In this document: piece by piece, positions 1 to 8,922 of the stretch
How positions within the stretch are numbered: position 1 is the stretch's first letter
Layout of the letters: each line of letters begins with the position of its first letter
Assembly: GCA_020073145.1 (NCBI GenBank)
Contig: JAIQFS010000006.1
Span: 124,001 to 188,000, forward strand
DNA: 64,000 nt
Direction of reading: 5' to 3'
From: Terriglobia bacterium
GTDB lineage: Bacteria > Acidobacteriota > Terriglobia > Bryobacterales > Bryobacteraceae
The notes under the pieces: model-generated
Seen by the model: the letters and a program-made list of their open reading frames with translations, nothing else
Databases searched by the model: none
What the model was told of the DNA's origin: nothing
Position numbers and translations under genes: made by a program

Positions 1-1
1 T

Positions 2-1825
2 ATCGACCGGAGCGCGCGGTCGCGTTTGCGGCTCGGCCGCGATTCCCGCCTCAGTGCGACGACCGAACAAGTGACGCGCCTGCTCAGTTTTGTGGCGGCG
101 GACGGAGGGGACATCCCCCTCACGTCAACTCAACAGACCGGATCGATCGATTCCTACATCTTCGGCGCACTCCAGACCAACAACATCACGCCCGCGTCCA
201 AAACCACGGACTGGGAGTTCATCCGGCGCGTGACGCTCGATTTGACCGGGCGCATTCCCACCCCGGCGCGCGTGCTTGCCTTTGTGGCCGATACCACGCC
301 AAATAAGCGGGCGAACCTGGTCAGCGAACTGCTGGCCTCGCCCCAGTGGGTCGACAAATGGACCATGTTCTATGGCGACTTGTTCCAGAACACGGCGACC
401 AAAAGCAGCACAGGCCTGTTGCGATTTCCGCAAGGCCGCAATGCCTTCTACCAGTGGATCAGGGATTCCCTGACCGCCAATAAGCCCTACAACCAGATGG
501 CCACGGAACTGATCGCCACGGCGGCGCCGAGCAGCTATGACGAAGGCCGCATCAACTACCTCATCGGCGGTGTCGTGACCGGAGGTCCCGTGCAGGACGT
601 GACCGACCAAATGACCGCCAACACGTTCGACACGTTCCTGGGCATCACGCACGTCAACTGCCTTTTGTGTCACAACGGCCGCGGCCATCTGGATCAGGTG
701 AGCCTGTGGGGCAGCCAGACCACGCGCTACCAGGCATGGCAGTTGTCGTCATTTCTATCGCACACTCAGGCTGCGCGGACGAATGTGACCGTGGGCACCA
801 GCACTCAGTATTATTGGTCGCTGCTCGACAACACCACGGGATTCACTACCGACTACAAACTGAACACGACCACCGGTAACCGGCCGGCTCGGGTCGCTCC
901 GTCCGGCTGCAAGTCCGGCCAGCCGTGCTTCTACGTAGCTCCGCAGTATCTCTTTAACGGCACCGTGCCGCAACCGGGAGAGACCTATCGCGCGGCGCTG
1001 GCCCGCAACATCACGGGCGATTTCCAGTTTGCGCGCGCCGCCGTGAACTATTTGTGGGCTTATTTCTTCGGGCAAGGGCTGGTCGACCCGCCCGACACGT
1101 TCGATCCGCTGCGGCTGGACCCCAACAACCCCCCGCCGGCCCCTTGGACCTTGCAGCCCAGCAATCCGGCGCTGTTGAACGCGCTGGCCCAGCACTTCAT
1201 CGACAGCGGCTATAACCTGAAATCGATCATGAGTGAGATCGCAAATTCGAACGCGTACCAGTTGTCTAGCCAGTACCCGGGGCAGTGGGATGCGTCCTGG
1301 CAGCCCTATTTCGCGCGCAAGTACGTGCGGCGATTGTGGGCCGAAGAAGTTCACGACGCGGTGGTGCAGTCGAGCGGCCTGTTGCCCAGCTACACCATCA
1401 CCGGCTTCACCGATCTGGGTTTCGCCAAGCCGAGCTACGCCATGCAACTACCCGACGTGGTGAACATGCCGCCGGGCGATATCGGCAACAACTTCCTCGA
1501 CAGTTTCCTGCGGGGCAACCGCGACGATCAGCCGCGCAAGCAGGACGGCTCGATCCTCCAGGCCTTGAACCTGATGAACAACCCGTTCGTGGAAGCGCGC
1601 CTGCAGGCCACCGGGACCGCGGCCAGCCCGCTGATTGCCGGCAACCTGACGCTCGCCAACAGCGACCTGATCAATACGCTGTACCTCAATATCCTGTCGC
1701 GCTTTCCCACCGGCGATGAAATGACCAAGGCGCAGGCGGCGATCGCTACGGGCAACCGGACCCAGGCTGTGCAGGATCTGGTCTGGTCGCTGTATAACAA
1801 AGTGGATTTCGTGTTCAATTACTGA
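2..1825 (+). CDS. DUF1549/DUF1553 (PSD1-type) protein, 5' partial
   Basis: The reading frame is open to the left edge, so the true start lies outside the window; an internal TTG at 26 is probably not the start. The visible ~600 residues look like the DUF1549 + DUF1553 pair found in large secreted proteins of Acidobacteria and Planctomycetes: an N-terminal helical part with the motif LDLTGRIPTP, a CLLCH haem-like motif near residue 214 (counting from the TTG at 26), and a C-terminal part with NPFVEARL and LSRFPTGDE. These proteins are usually exported and encoded beside a DUF1501 protein, as here (13 bp to the next start). Biochemical function is unknown; the CxxCH suggests haem or metal binding (inference). 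Confidence 0.85.
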   Translation: MDRSARSRLRLGRDSRLSATTEQVTRLLSFVAADGGDIPLTSTQQTGSIDSYIFGALQTNNITPASKTTDWEFIRRVTLDLTGRIPTPARVLAFVADTTPNKRANLVSELLASPQWVDKWTMFYGDLFQNTATKSSTGLLRFPQGRNAFYQWIRDSLTANKPYNQMATELIATAAPSSYDEGRINYLIGGVVTGGPVQDVTDQMTANTFDTFLGITHVNCLLCHNGRGHLDQVSLWGSQTTRYQAWQLSSFLSHTQAARTNVTVGTSTQYYWSLLDNTTGFTTDYKLNTTTGNRPARVAPSGCKSGQPCFYVAPQYLFNGTVPQPGETYRAALARNITGDFQFARAAVNYLWAYFFGQGLVDPPDTFDPLRLDPNNPPPAPWTLQPSNPALLNALAQHFIDSGYNLKSIMSEIANSNAYQLSSQYPGQWDASWQPYFARKYVRRLWAEEVHDAVVQSSGLLPSYTITGFTDLGFAKPSYAMQLPDVVNMPPGDIGNNFLDSFLRGNRDDQPRKQDGSILQALNLMNNPFVEARLQATGTAASPLIAGNLTLANSDLINTLYLNILSRFPTGDEMTKAQAAIATGNRTQAVQDLVWSLYNKVDFVFNY

Positions 1826-1838
1826 CGGCAGAGGGTCC

Positions 1839-3233
1839 ATGAGCGAACAGGAAAAGATCGACCGGGTTTTGAAGAAGTACCCGTGGGATCACCAGACGTT
1901 CTTCAACCGCCCGCACTGGACTCGCCGCCAGTTTTTCCAGGTGGCGGGCGCTGGGGTCACCGGAGCCTTTCTGGCCGAGCGGTACGCCAAGGCGGCGGAG
2001 GTGACCAATTCCGGAGCTACTACCCTCAACACCGCCAAGAACGTGATCTTCATTCTGCTGGCGGGAGCGCCCAGCCACACCGATACCTTCGATCTCAAGA
2101 TGGTGAGCGGCGTGACTCCCACCACCTTTGCGCCGCAAACCATCAACAACGTCCTGTGGCCCACGGGCCTGCTGCCGAAGCTCGGCGCGCAGCTTTCCGA
2201 TTTTGCTTTGGTGCGATCCATGCACGCGCACGCGCTGGTGCACTCTCTCGCCCAGACCTGGACTCAGATCGGGCGCAATCCGGCGGCGGCGTTGGGCAAC
2301 ATCGCTCCCAATATCGGCAGCGTGGTGGCGATTGAAAAGGAAGCGGACCGCCTGCCGGGACAGGTGTTCCCAACGTTCCTGGCGCTGAATTCGGGCGCGG
2401 GCGTCGGTGCCGGGTATTTGCCCGCAAGCTACGCTCCCTTCAAGGTCATCCCGCGCACCACCGGCATTCCGAATACCACCAACCCGGACGGTCAGACGCG
2501 ATTCACCACTCGCTGGAATCTGATGCATTCCCTGGACGACACCTTGCGCGTCAACTCGCCCGACGGCAAGCCGATGCAGGACTACAACGACTTTTACAGT
2601 TCGGCTCAGGCCATGATGTACAACCCCTCGGTGAACCAGGCCTTCGGCTTTACCACCGCGGATAGTGCTCGCTACGGCACTACCAGCTTAGGCAATGCCT
2701 GCCTGGTGGCGGTGCAGGTTCTCAAAGCGCAGCAGGGCACGCGTTTCGTCCAGATCACCTCCAACGACGGATGGGACATGCATTCCAATATCTACTCTGC
2801 CACCGCCGGTCTGCCGGCCAAAGGCGCGATTCTGGACAATGCGGTTTCGGCGCTGCTGAGCGACTTACAAGCCAACGGGTTGTTCGACAGCACGCTCGTG
2901 GTGATGGCGGGAGAGTTCGGCCGGACCGTCGGACCGCTTTCGGCGGCGGCGGGCCGAGATCACTACCTGCAGCAGTTCGCCTTCTTCGCGGGCGGCGGCG
3001 TGAAGGGCGGCCGCGTCGTCGGCGCTACCAATGCGCTGGGGTCGGACACGGTGGACTACGGCTGGTCTCAAAGCCGTTACGTGTACGCCGAAGACATCGA
3101 AGCCACCATCTACTCGGCGATGGGGATCGATTGGACCTCCGTTCGCCACGATGATCCGCTCGGACGCGGCTTCGAATACGTCCCGACCACTGGCCCGTTC
3201 CAGTTTGCGCCGGTCAACGAGCTGTTCGCGTAA
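1839..3233 (+). CDS. DUF1501 family protein with Tat signal
   Basis: 464 residues. A twin-arginine export signal is visible at residues ~28-50 (TRRQFF followed by a hydrophobic Gly/Ala-rich stretch), preceded by a 27-residue charged lead. The body has the DUF1501 hallmarks: LLAGAPSHTDTFDLK early on, SNDGWDMH in the middle, and VVMAGEFGRTVG near the end. This is the alkaline-phosphatase/sulfatase-like superfamily, so metal-dependent hydrolysis is possible, but no substrate is known. It starts 13 bp after the DUF1549 gene, so the two are almost certainly co-transcribed and exported together. The start ATG lies after a GGCAGAGGG Shine-Dalgarno-like stretch. Confidence 0.88.
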   Translation: MSEQEKIDRVLKKYPWDHQTFFNRPHWTRRQFFQVAGAGVTGAFLAERYAKAAEVTNSGATTLNTAKNVIFILLAGAPSHTDTFDLKMVSGVTPTTFAPQTINNVLWPTGLLPKLGAQLSDFALVRSMHAHALVHSLAQTWTQIGRNPAAALGNIAPNIGSVVAIEKEADRLPGQVFPTFLALNSGAGVGAGYLPASYAPFKVIPRTTGIPNTTNPDGQTRFTTRWNLMHSLDDTLRVNSPDGKPMQDYNDFYSSAQAMMYNPSVNQAFGFTTADSARYGTTSLGNACLVAVQVLKAQQGTRFVQITSNDGWDMHSNIYSATAGLPAKGAILDNAVSALLSDLQANGLFDSTLVVMAGEFGRTVGPLSAAAGRDHYLQQFAFFAGGGVKGGRVVGATNALGSDTVDYGWSQSRYVYAEDIEATIYSAMGIDWTSVRHDDPLGRGFEYVPTTGPFQFAPVNELFA

Positions 3234-3282
3234 CCGACCGGTGCCCTCTTGGCCACGTCTGTCAGGACGCGAGCCGAGCGAC

Positions 3283-6200
3283 TCACGCTGGAAGCGCAAT
3301 CCGCGAACCGGGGGCCGCCAGCGCCGCCCATGGGCCTGGCCCTTCCGGCGCCGCTGCCGTTTCGCCGGTGCGGCGGACGGCTCGCAGCAAGTCGAGCGCT
3401 TCGGGGAGCGCAAACTGCTCTCCGATGAACGACCCAACAAACCGGCCGCCGCGGATCTCACCGCGCGATTCCATGCGGCGCAGCACCACCAGCAACTCAC
3501 GCCAGGCAGGCGCCAGCGGCTCCCGATAGGCGGCATCGCGGAACAAGACTCCCCAGCGCAGCAAGAGCTGGCGGGCGAAGATCTCGGCGTTACCGCCGGC
3601 CGGGATCTCGGTATGGCGTAGCAGAGCCCAGCGGCCCGGTGCATGGCGAGGGCGCGCGCTGCGACCGCTGCCTTCGCCCCGGCGGCGCTTGGGATCCAGC
3701 AGCGCGCGCAGGTTCTCGAAACCATCGGCGGTGACCAGCCCGGCGGTCACCAGTTCCCAGAGGCCGTCTTCCACTTCGCTGGCCAGCCTTCCCGTGGCGC
3801 GCGTCAGGTCGGCAAAAAACGAGGCGCCGCGCGTTTCCAGCACTTCGAGAATCGCGCGCGCCGGGTGAGACAGCGCTTCCTTCGGCGACGGTTGCGGAGT
3901 GGCCAGCAGCCACGAGGCATCGTCGCGCAGAAATAGGGCTAGCGGGGCGACGCGCGTAGGCCGCACTCGCCGCGTTTCGTCGCTTTCGCGCTCGAAGGCA
4001 GGGTGGGGGGAAAGTCGGCCCCAACTGACCTCGCCGGCCAGGCACAGTTGATCCAGGTAATCGGACTGGTACTTGGCGACGCGGCGCGGCAGGACCTCGG
4101 CTTCCCAGGCGGCCGCGGCGAACTCGCTGCCTTGCAACTGCCGGATGATCTGGAGCGTACCATCCAGTCCATGCAGCTGATGGCCAGGCGCGAGGTGCTG
4201 CCAGCGGTTCAGAAAGGCGAAGAATTCGGCCGTGGTGACGGGCTCGATCTCGCGGCGCAATCGGCCCACGGTCAGCCGGTGGATGCGGGCGAGCAAACGG
4301 CGGTGGCACCATTCCAGTTCCGCGCCGCCCGTGAATTGGCCGCGCAGGATCTGGCCTTCGGCTTCCAGTTGAGCCAGCGCCTGATTCGCCAGGTCGCGCG
4401 GCATCGCCAGATCTCGGGACAACTGGGAAGCACGGAGCGGGCCGGAACATTCGAACCAGCCGCGCAGGATCTCGGCCGCGCAGCCTTCCACAGTTTCGGG
4501 AATCGCGCGCGTGCTGGCCGGTGCGGCGATGGGGGGATGCATCGCGGCGCCGGGGTAGACGCGCCGGACCAGATTCAGCCGCTCCGCGGGAACCCAGAAA
4601 TGGCGCCCTTCGATCGTCGCCGTGGTCGCACGGCGAGCCTCCACCAGCGTTGGGAAGAACTCAGCGCCCTCGGCGCTTCCAGAAACCAGGAGGCTGATGC
4701 CACATAACGCCTCGTGAAGCTCATCGGCATCGCGCATCGGGGGCCACGCTTCGGCCGTGACTTGCGCGATGGCTTCGGGGTCCAGGGCGCCGGCGTTCTC
4801 CGCGCCATCGTTGGGCAGACTGCGCCGCATCTGCACGGCCCGCGCCCGGCGTTCCTCCAGAGGAGCGTCATCCAGGAAGGCGTAAGGATTGGCATTGAGA
4901 ATCTCATGGGAGAACGGTGACGGCTCCGCTGTATCCACGGCCACCGTCTGGATGTCGCCGGCGCGCAACCCTTCGAGCAATGCCCGTAGGCCGTCGAGGT
5001 CCATGGCTTCATACAGGCAGTTGGCGATGGTTTCCTTGACCAGCGGGTGATCGGGGATGCGGATCTCACCCTCCAGGTTTTCGGCGCAGGCGGCCTGGTC
5101 CGGGAAAACGGCCGCCATCAGGTCGTCGGCGCGCATCCGCTGGATGGGCGGTGGCACCTTGCGCCCGCCCGAGTATCGCGGGATCGCCAGGGCCCGGCTC
5201 GCATTCCACTTCCAGCGCGCCCCAAACATAGGCGCCGCGAGCAAGGCTTGCACGAGCACCTCTTCCACAGTGTCAGGATGCAGGAACTCGAAGACGATCT
5301 CGAGCGGGAACGAATGTTGCTCCCCCAGCGAAATGCAGATGCCGTTATCGGTAGCGGCCGCTTGCAGTTCGAAATTGAACGAGCGGCAGAAGCGCTTGCG
5401 GAGCGCCAGGCCCCACGCGCGGTTGATGCGCGCGCCGAAGGGAGCGTGCAGTACCAGTTGCATCCCGCCGCCTTCATCGAAAAAGCGTTCCGCCACGATT
5501 CGGACGTCGGTCGGGATGCCGCCCAGCGCCGCTGCGCCCGCGGCAATGTATTCGATGGCCTGCTCCGCGCCCCGGCGGTCCAGGCCGCACTCCCGCTGCA
5601 GCCACTCGGGCTCGCGGCGTGCGGCAATGGCATCCCGCAACTGCGCCACGGCGCGAGACAGTTCCAGCGTGCGGCCGGGGGCTTCACCATTCCAGAACGG
5701 AATCGAGGGCGCCGCGCCCCGCGCGTTCTCGACGCGTACCCGCCCGGCCTCGATGCGCCGGATCCGCCACGACGTGGTGCCTAGCAGAAAGACATCGCCC
5801 ATCATGCTTTCGACGGCAAAATCTTCATCCACCGAGCCCACGGTTACCCCTTCGGGTTCCGCCACCACCAGATACTGGGCGGTATCGGGAATGGCGCCGC
5901 CCGAGGTGATGGCGGTCAGCCGCGCGCCGCGGCGTCCGCGCAAGCGCCGATTGACGGCGTCGCGGTGCAGATACGCGCCCGACCGGCCGCGCGCGGTGGC
6001 GATCCCTTCCGAGAGCGTCTCCAGCACGGCATCGAAATCCTCGCGCGGCAGCTCGCGGTATGGCCACGCCCGGCGCATCAGCGCGAACAAATCGTCTTCG
6101 GCGAAGTCTTCGGCGGCGCAGCAGGCCACCATCTGCTGGGCCAGGATATCGAGCGCGTTGCGCGGGATCGCCAGGCGGTCGAGTTCGCCGGCATGGATGG

Positions 6201-7365
6201 CGCACACCAGGGCCGCGCACTCAATCAGCTCATCGCGGGTGGTGGCGAAGAGCCGGCCTTTGGGAAGCGCGCCCACCCAGTGACCGGCGCGCCCCACGCG
6301 CTGCAACGCGACCCCGATGGAGCGCGGCGAGCCGATCTGGCACACCAGATCGACGGTGCCGATGTCGATGCCCAGCTCGAGAGAGGCGGTCGCCACCACG
6401 GCCCGCAATTCGCCGTTCTTCAGCCGTTTCTCGGCTTCCAGACGCAGCGCGCGCGACAGACTGCCGTGATGCGGCAGCACGGCGTCGGCCCCTAGACGCT
6501 CCGCCAGGTTGTGGGTTACCCGCTCCGACAGGCGGCGCGTGTTGACGAACACCAGCGTGGTGCGGTTCTCGCAAATCAACTGCGCGACGCGGTCGTAAAT
6601 CTCGCCCCACATCTCATTGGTGGCGACGGGGCCGAGTTCGTCCCCCGGCACTTCGACCGCCAGCTCCATCGCCCGCCGGTGGCCGACGTGAATCACTCGC
6701 GCGCCATCGCTCAGAAAAGCGGCCACGTCTTCCAGCGGCTTCACGGTCGCCGAGAGGCCAATGCGCTGCGGCTTCGGCAGGCCATGCTGCTCCACCAGGC
6801 GGTCGAGCCGTGCGAGCGTGAGCGCCAGATGGGAGCCGCGCTTGTCATCGGCCACTGCATGAATCTCGTCGACGATCAAAGTGCGGACTTGCGCCAGCAT
6901 CTCGCGCGGTTTACCGGCCGTGAGCAGAATGAAGAGCGATTCCGGTGTGGTCACTAGAATGTGCGGCCGCTCCCGCGTCATCCGCTGCCGCTCGCCTTGC
7001 GGAGTATCGCCGGTGCGCAAGGCCGTCCGGATGGGCGCCAGCTCAACCCCGCGGCGCACCGCCAGTTCCGCGATCTCGCCGAGCGGAATCTCCAGGTTCT
7101 TGTGAACGTCGTTACTCAGCGCCTTCAGCGGCGATACGTAGACCACCTGCGTCTGCTCCGGCAACGGGCCGAGACGCGCGAGCCGCACCAGTTCGTCGAT
7201 ACATTGCAGAAAGGCCGCTAGCGTTTTCCCGGAACCGGTGGGAGCCGATATCAAAACATCGCGCCCTTCGCGGATGGCCGGCCAGCCGAGTTTTTGCGGC
7301 TCGGTGGCTTCGCCAAAACGCGTGGCGAACCATTCGGCGACAAGGGGGTCGAATCCGGAGAGCAC
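3283..7365 (-). CDS. lhr: Lhr-type superfamily 2 ATP-dependent helicase
   Basis: About 1360 residues, close to the long Lhr form. N-terminal RecA-like domain with motif I APTGSGKT, motif II DEIH and motif III LSATVKP; second RecA domain with TASLELGIDIG and the arginine-finger motif QRVGRAGH; then a winged helix and the long C-terminal Lhr extension. Lhr proteins are 3'-5' translocases on single-stranded DNA linked to repair. The start is uncertain: GTG at 7365 begins the conserved FDPLVAEWF region and follows AAGGA directly with almost no spacing; a GTG at 7398 is the alternative, overlapping the upstream epimerase. The longer upstream extension is not conserved-looking and is left out. It follows the epimerase gene by 5 bp on the same strand. 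Confidence 0.93.
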   Translation of the reverse strand: MLSGFDPLVAEWFATRFGEATEPQKLGWPAIREGRDVLISAPTGSGKTLAAFLQCIDELVRLARLGPLPEQTQVVYVSPLKALSNDVHKNLEIPLGEIAELAVRRGVELAPIRTALRTGDTPQGERQRMTRERPHILVTTPESLFILLTAGKPREMLAQVRTLIVDEIHAVADDKRGSHLALTLARLDRLVEQHGLPKPQRIGLSATVKPLEDVAAFLSDGARVIHVGHRRAMELAVEVPGDELGPVATNEMWGEIYDRVAQLICENRTTLVFVNTRRLSERVTHNLAERLGADAVLPHHGSLSRALRLEAEKRLKNGELRAVVATASLELGIDIGTVDLVCQIGSPRSIGVALQRVGRAGHWVGALPKGRLFATTRDELIECAALVCAIHAGELDRLAIPRNALDILAQQMVACCAAEDFAEDDLFALMRRAWPYRELPREDFDAVLETLSEGIATARGRSGAYLHRDAVNRRLRGRRGARLTAITSGGAIPDTAQYLVVAEPEGVTVGSVDEDFAVESMMGDVFLLGTTSWRIRRIEAGRVRVENARGAAPSIPFWNGEAPGRTLELSRAVAQLRDAIAARREPEWLQRECGLDRRGAEQAIEYIAAGAAALGGIPTDVRIVAERFFDEGGGMQLVLHAPFGARINRAWGLALRKRFCRSFNFELQAAATDNGICISLGEQHSFPLEIVFEFLHPDTVEEVLVQALLAAPMFGARWKWNASRALAIPRYSGGRKVPPPIQRMRADDLMAAVFPDQAACAENLEGEIRIPDHPLVKETIANCLYEAMDLDGLRALLEGLRAGDIQTVAVDTAEPSPFSHEILNANPYAFLDDAPLEERRARAVQMRRSLPNDGAENAGALDPEAIAQVTAEAWPPMRDADELHEALCGISLLVSGSAEGAEFFPTLVEARRATTATIEGRHFWVPAERLNLVRRVYPGAAMHPPIAAPASTRAIPETVEGCAAEILRGWFECSGPLRASQLSRDLAMPRDLANQALAQLEAEGQILRGQFTGGAELEWCHRRLLARIHRLTVGRLRREIEPVTTAEFFAFLNRWQHLAPGHQLHGLDGTLQIIRQLQGSEFAAAAWEAEVLPRRVAKYQSDYLDQLCLAGEVSWGRLSPHPAFERESDETRRVRPTRVAPLALFLRDDASWLLATPQPSPKEALSHPARAILEVLETRGASFFADLTRATGRLASEVEDGLWELVTAGLVTADGFENLRALLDPKRRRGEGSGRSARPRHAPGRWALLRHTEIPAGGNAEIFARQLLLRWGVLFRDAAYREPLAPAWRELLVVLRRMESRGEIRGGRFVGSFIGEQFALPEALDLLRAVRRTGETAAAPEGPGPWAALAAPGSRIALPA

Positions 7366-7368
7366 TCC

Positions 7369-7378
7369 TTCTATTGTA
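7369..7378 (-). promoter_or_regulatory. -10-like element TACAATAGAA just before lhr
   Basis: On the minus strand TACAAT ends 7 nt before the lhr GTG at 7365, so a transcript started here would begin at or next to the start codon. The same TAC(A/C)(A/G)TAGAA string precedes three other genes in the window. No -35 match is seen. The element overlaps the end of the upstream epimerase gene, so it may be chance. Confidence 0.3.
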
Positions 7379-8318
7379 GACTCGCAGCCCGTTCCCACTC
7401 GATGATGCGGACCAGAGCTTCCTGGGGGAGGACCGCTTCGGCGTAGCCGAGCTCGGTGCGAATGCGCGAGGTGTCGTATACCAGATGGTGGGCGAAGTCG
7501 TGCGGCATGCGGCCGGCCTCGGGGATTTCGGAAGCCGGAGCGCGGACGATGCGACCGCGCCAGCCGGAGGCGCGAGCGAAGGCGTCCAGGCGCTCGGCCA
7601 TGGTGGGCGTCTGTGGTTCCCCCACGTTGTAAATCCGGCCGGCGGCTCGTGGGTGAGTCGCCGCCAGTACGACGGACTCGGCGACGTCTTCGAAGAACCC
7701 GTGCGTCCAGCGCCACCCGGCCCAATCCTCCTGGACGCGGATCTCCGCTTCGCCGCGCAGCATGGGCTGCAGCCATTGCTGAAAGCGGCGATACTCATTG
7801 GGGCCGCAAACCGCGGGAAACCGCAGAATGGTGGTTGGAAGCCGGGTTTGTTCCATGAGGGCGCGTTCGATGGAGATCTTCTCGTAGCGCGCCATCCAAT
7901 GATCTTCACTGGGCGCCATCTTACGGTAGGGGTAGCGCGATTCACGCAGAGGCGCGTCTTCGCTCAACGGGATCGGGTCGGGAGGGCCCGACTCCAGGCG
8001 TTGCAGACGGCCATAAGCCCGATAGACGTCGCCGCTCGAAACGACCACCGCACGGCCGGCGACGCCGCGGAAGACGCCCAGGAAGTGGCCGGCATCGGCC
8101 TCGGTCATGGCCCACATGTGCACCACGACGTCCGGCGCGGGATGGACCAGCTTGCCCGGCAGGTGAGCCAGGTCCCCGAGTACCCGGCGCACTCCCTCGG
8201 GGAAATCGGCCTCGTGCTGGCCGCGGTGGTAGACCGTCACCTCATGGCCGAGCGCGTGCAAGCGGCGCACGGCGAACGGCCCGGTCAAGCCGGTGCCGCC
8301 GAGAAACAGGATGCGCAC
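7371..8318 (-). CDS. NAD-dependent epimerase/dehydratase family protein
   Basis: 315 residues. N-terminal Rossmann nucleotide-binding loop GGTGLTG at residues 7-13, typical of extended short-chain dehydrogenases; later VVSSGDVYRAYG, where the Tyr region of the active site would be. The usual YxxxK pair is not clear: the sequence has SRYPYRKMAP. Start is GTG at 8318 with a strong AAGGAGGG Shine-Dalgarno 6 nt upstream. It precedes lhr by 5 bp and is divergent from the GNAT gene across 34 bp. Probably acts on a nucleotide-sugar or similar small molecule; substrate not predictable. Confidence 0.85.
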   Translation of the reverse strand: MRILFLGGTGLTGPFAVRRLHALGHEVTVYHRGQHEADFPEGVRRVLGDLAHLPGKLVHPAPDVVVHMWAMTEADAGHFLGVFRGVAGRAVVVSSGDVYRAYGRLQRLESGPPDPIPLSEDAPLRESRYPYRKMAPSEDHWMARYEKISIERALMEQTRLPTTILRFPAVCGPNEYRRFQQWLQPMLRGEAEIRVQEDWAGWRWTHGFFEDVAESVVLAATHPRAAGRIYNVGEPQTPTMAERLDAFARASGWRGRIVRAPASEIPEAGRMPHDFAHHLVYDTSRIRTELGYAEAVLPQEALVRIIEWERAASLQ

Positions 8319-8340
8319 GGATTTCCCTCCTTTCCGTGTC

Positions 8341-8350
8341 TACCATAGAA
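8341..8350 (+). promoter_or_regulatory. -10-like element TACCATAGAA before GNAT gene
   Basis: TACCAT ends 6 nt before the ATG at 8353, so a transcript from it would be leaderless; no Shine-Dalgarno is visible for this gene. No convincing -35. Same string family as at 7369, 28042 and 47282. Confidence 0.35.
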
Positions 8351-8352
8351 AG

Positions 8353-8922
8353 ATGATCGAGACGCCGCGCCTGCTCCTCCGCCGCTGGAAGGATTGCGAC
8401 CGCGAGCCGTTCTCCCGCATCAATTCCGATCCGCGGGTGATGGAGTTCTTTCCGGCGTGCCTGACGCGCGAACAGAGCGACTCGACGATCGAGCGCATCG
8501 AAGCTCACTTCGAGGAGCACGGCTTCGGCCTGTTCGCGGCGGAGATCCGGTCCAGCGGTGAGCTGGCGGGATTCGTGGGAGTAATGGTTCCGGCGTTCGA
8601 GGCGTATTTCACCCCCTGCGTGGAGATCGGCTGGCGTTTGGGCGCGGCTTATTGGAACGAGGGGCTGGCGACGGAAGGAGCGCGGGCGGTGATGCAGCAT
8701 GCGTTCGCGGCGCTAGGGCTGCGCGAACTCGTCTCGTTTGCCGTGCTGGCCAATATGCGCTCGCTCCGCGTGATGGAGAAGCTAGGAATGACTCACGACG
8801 GCGAATTCGATCACCCCGGCCTGCCCGAGGGTCATCCGCTGCGGCGCCACGTGCTCTACCGCAAAGCCGCGGCGCGCGTTCCCGGAACTTCCAGCGGGTT
8901 GGACAAGTGGTGCTCGGCATAG
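8353..8922 (+). CDS. GNAT family N-acetyltransferase (RimJ/RimL-like)
   Basis: 189 residues. The start MIETPRLLLRRW is the classic RimJ/RimL opening; the frame is open upstream, but an earlier ATG at 8293 would lie inside the divergent epimerase. The acetyl-CoA-binding region is recognisable as GWRLGAAYWNEGLATEGARAV, and the C-terminal part has the usual NMRSLRVMEKLGM. Likely acetylates a protein N-terminus or small amine. The last 67 bp overlap the end of the convergent nuoM-like gene, so its C-terminal tail after HVLYRKAA is antisense to coding sequence. Confidence 0.88.
   Translation: MIETPRLLLRRWKDCDREPFSRINSDPRVMEFFPACLTREQSDSTIERIEAHFEEHGFGLFAAEIRSSGELAGFVGVMVPAFEAYFTPCVEIGWRLGAAYWNEGLATEGARAVMQHAFAALGLRELVSFAVLANMRSLRVMEKLGMTHDGEFDHPGLPEGHPLRRHVLYRKAAARVPGTSSGLDKWCSA

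Noticed and set aside
7399-7776. In-frame leftward extension of lhr
   Set aside because: Lies inside the epimerase gene in another frame and does not resemble any Lhr N-terminus.
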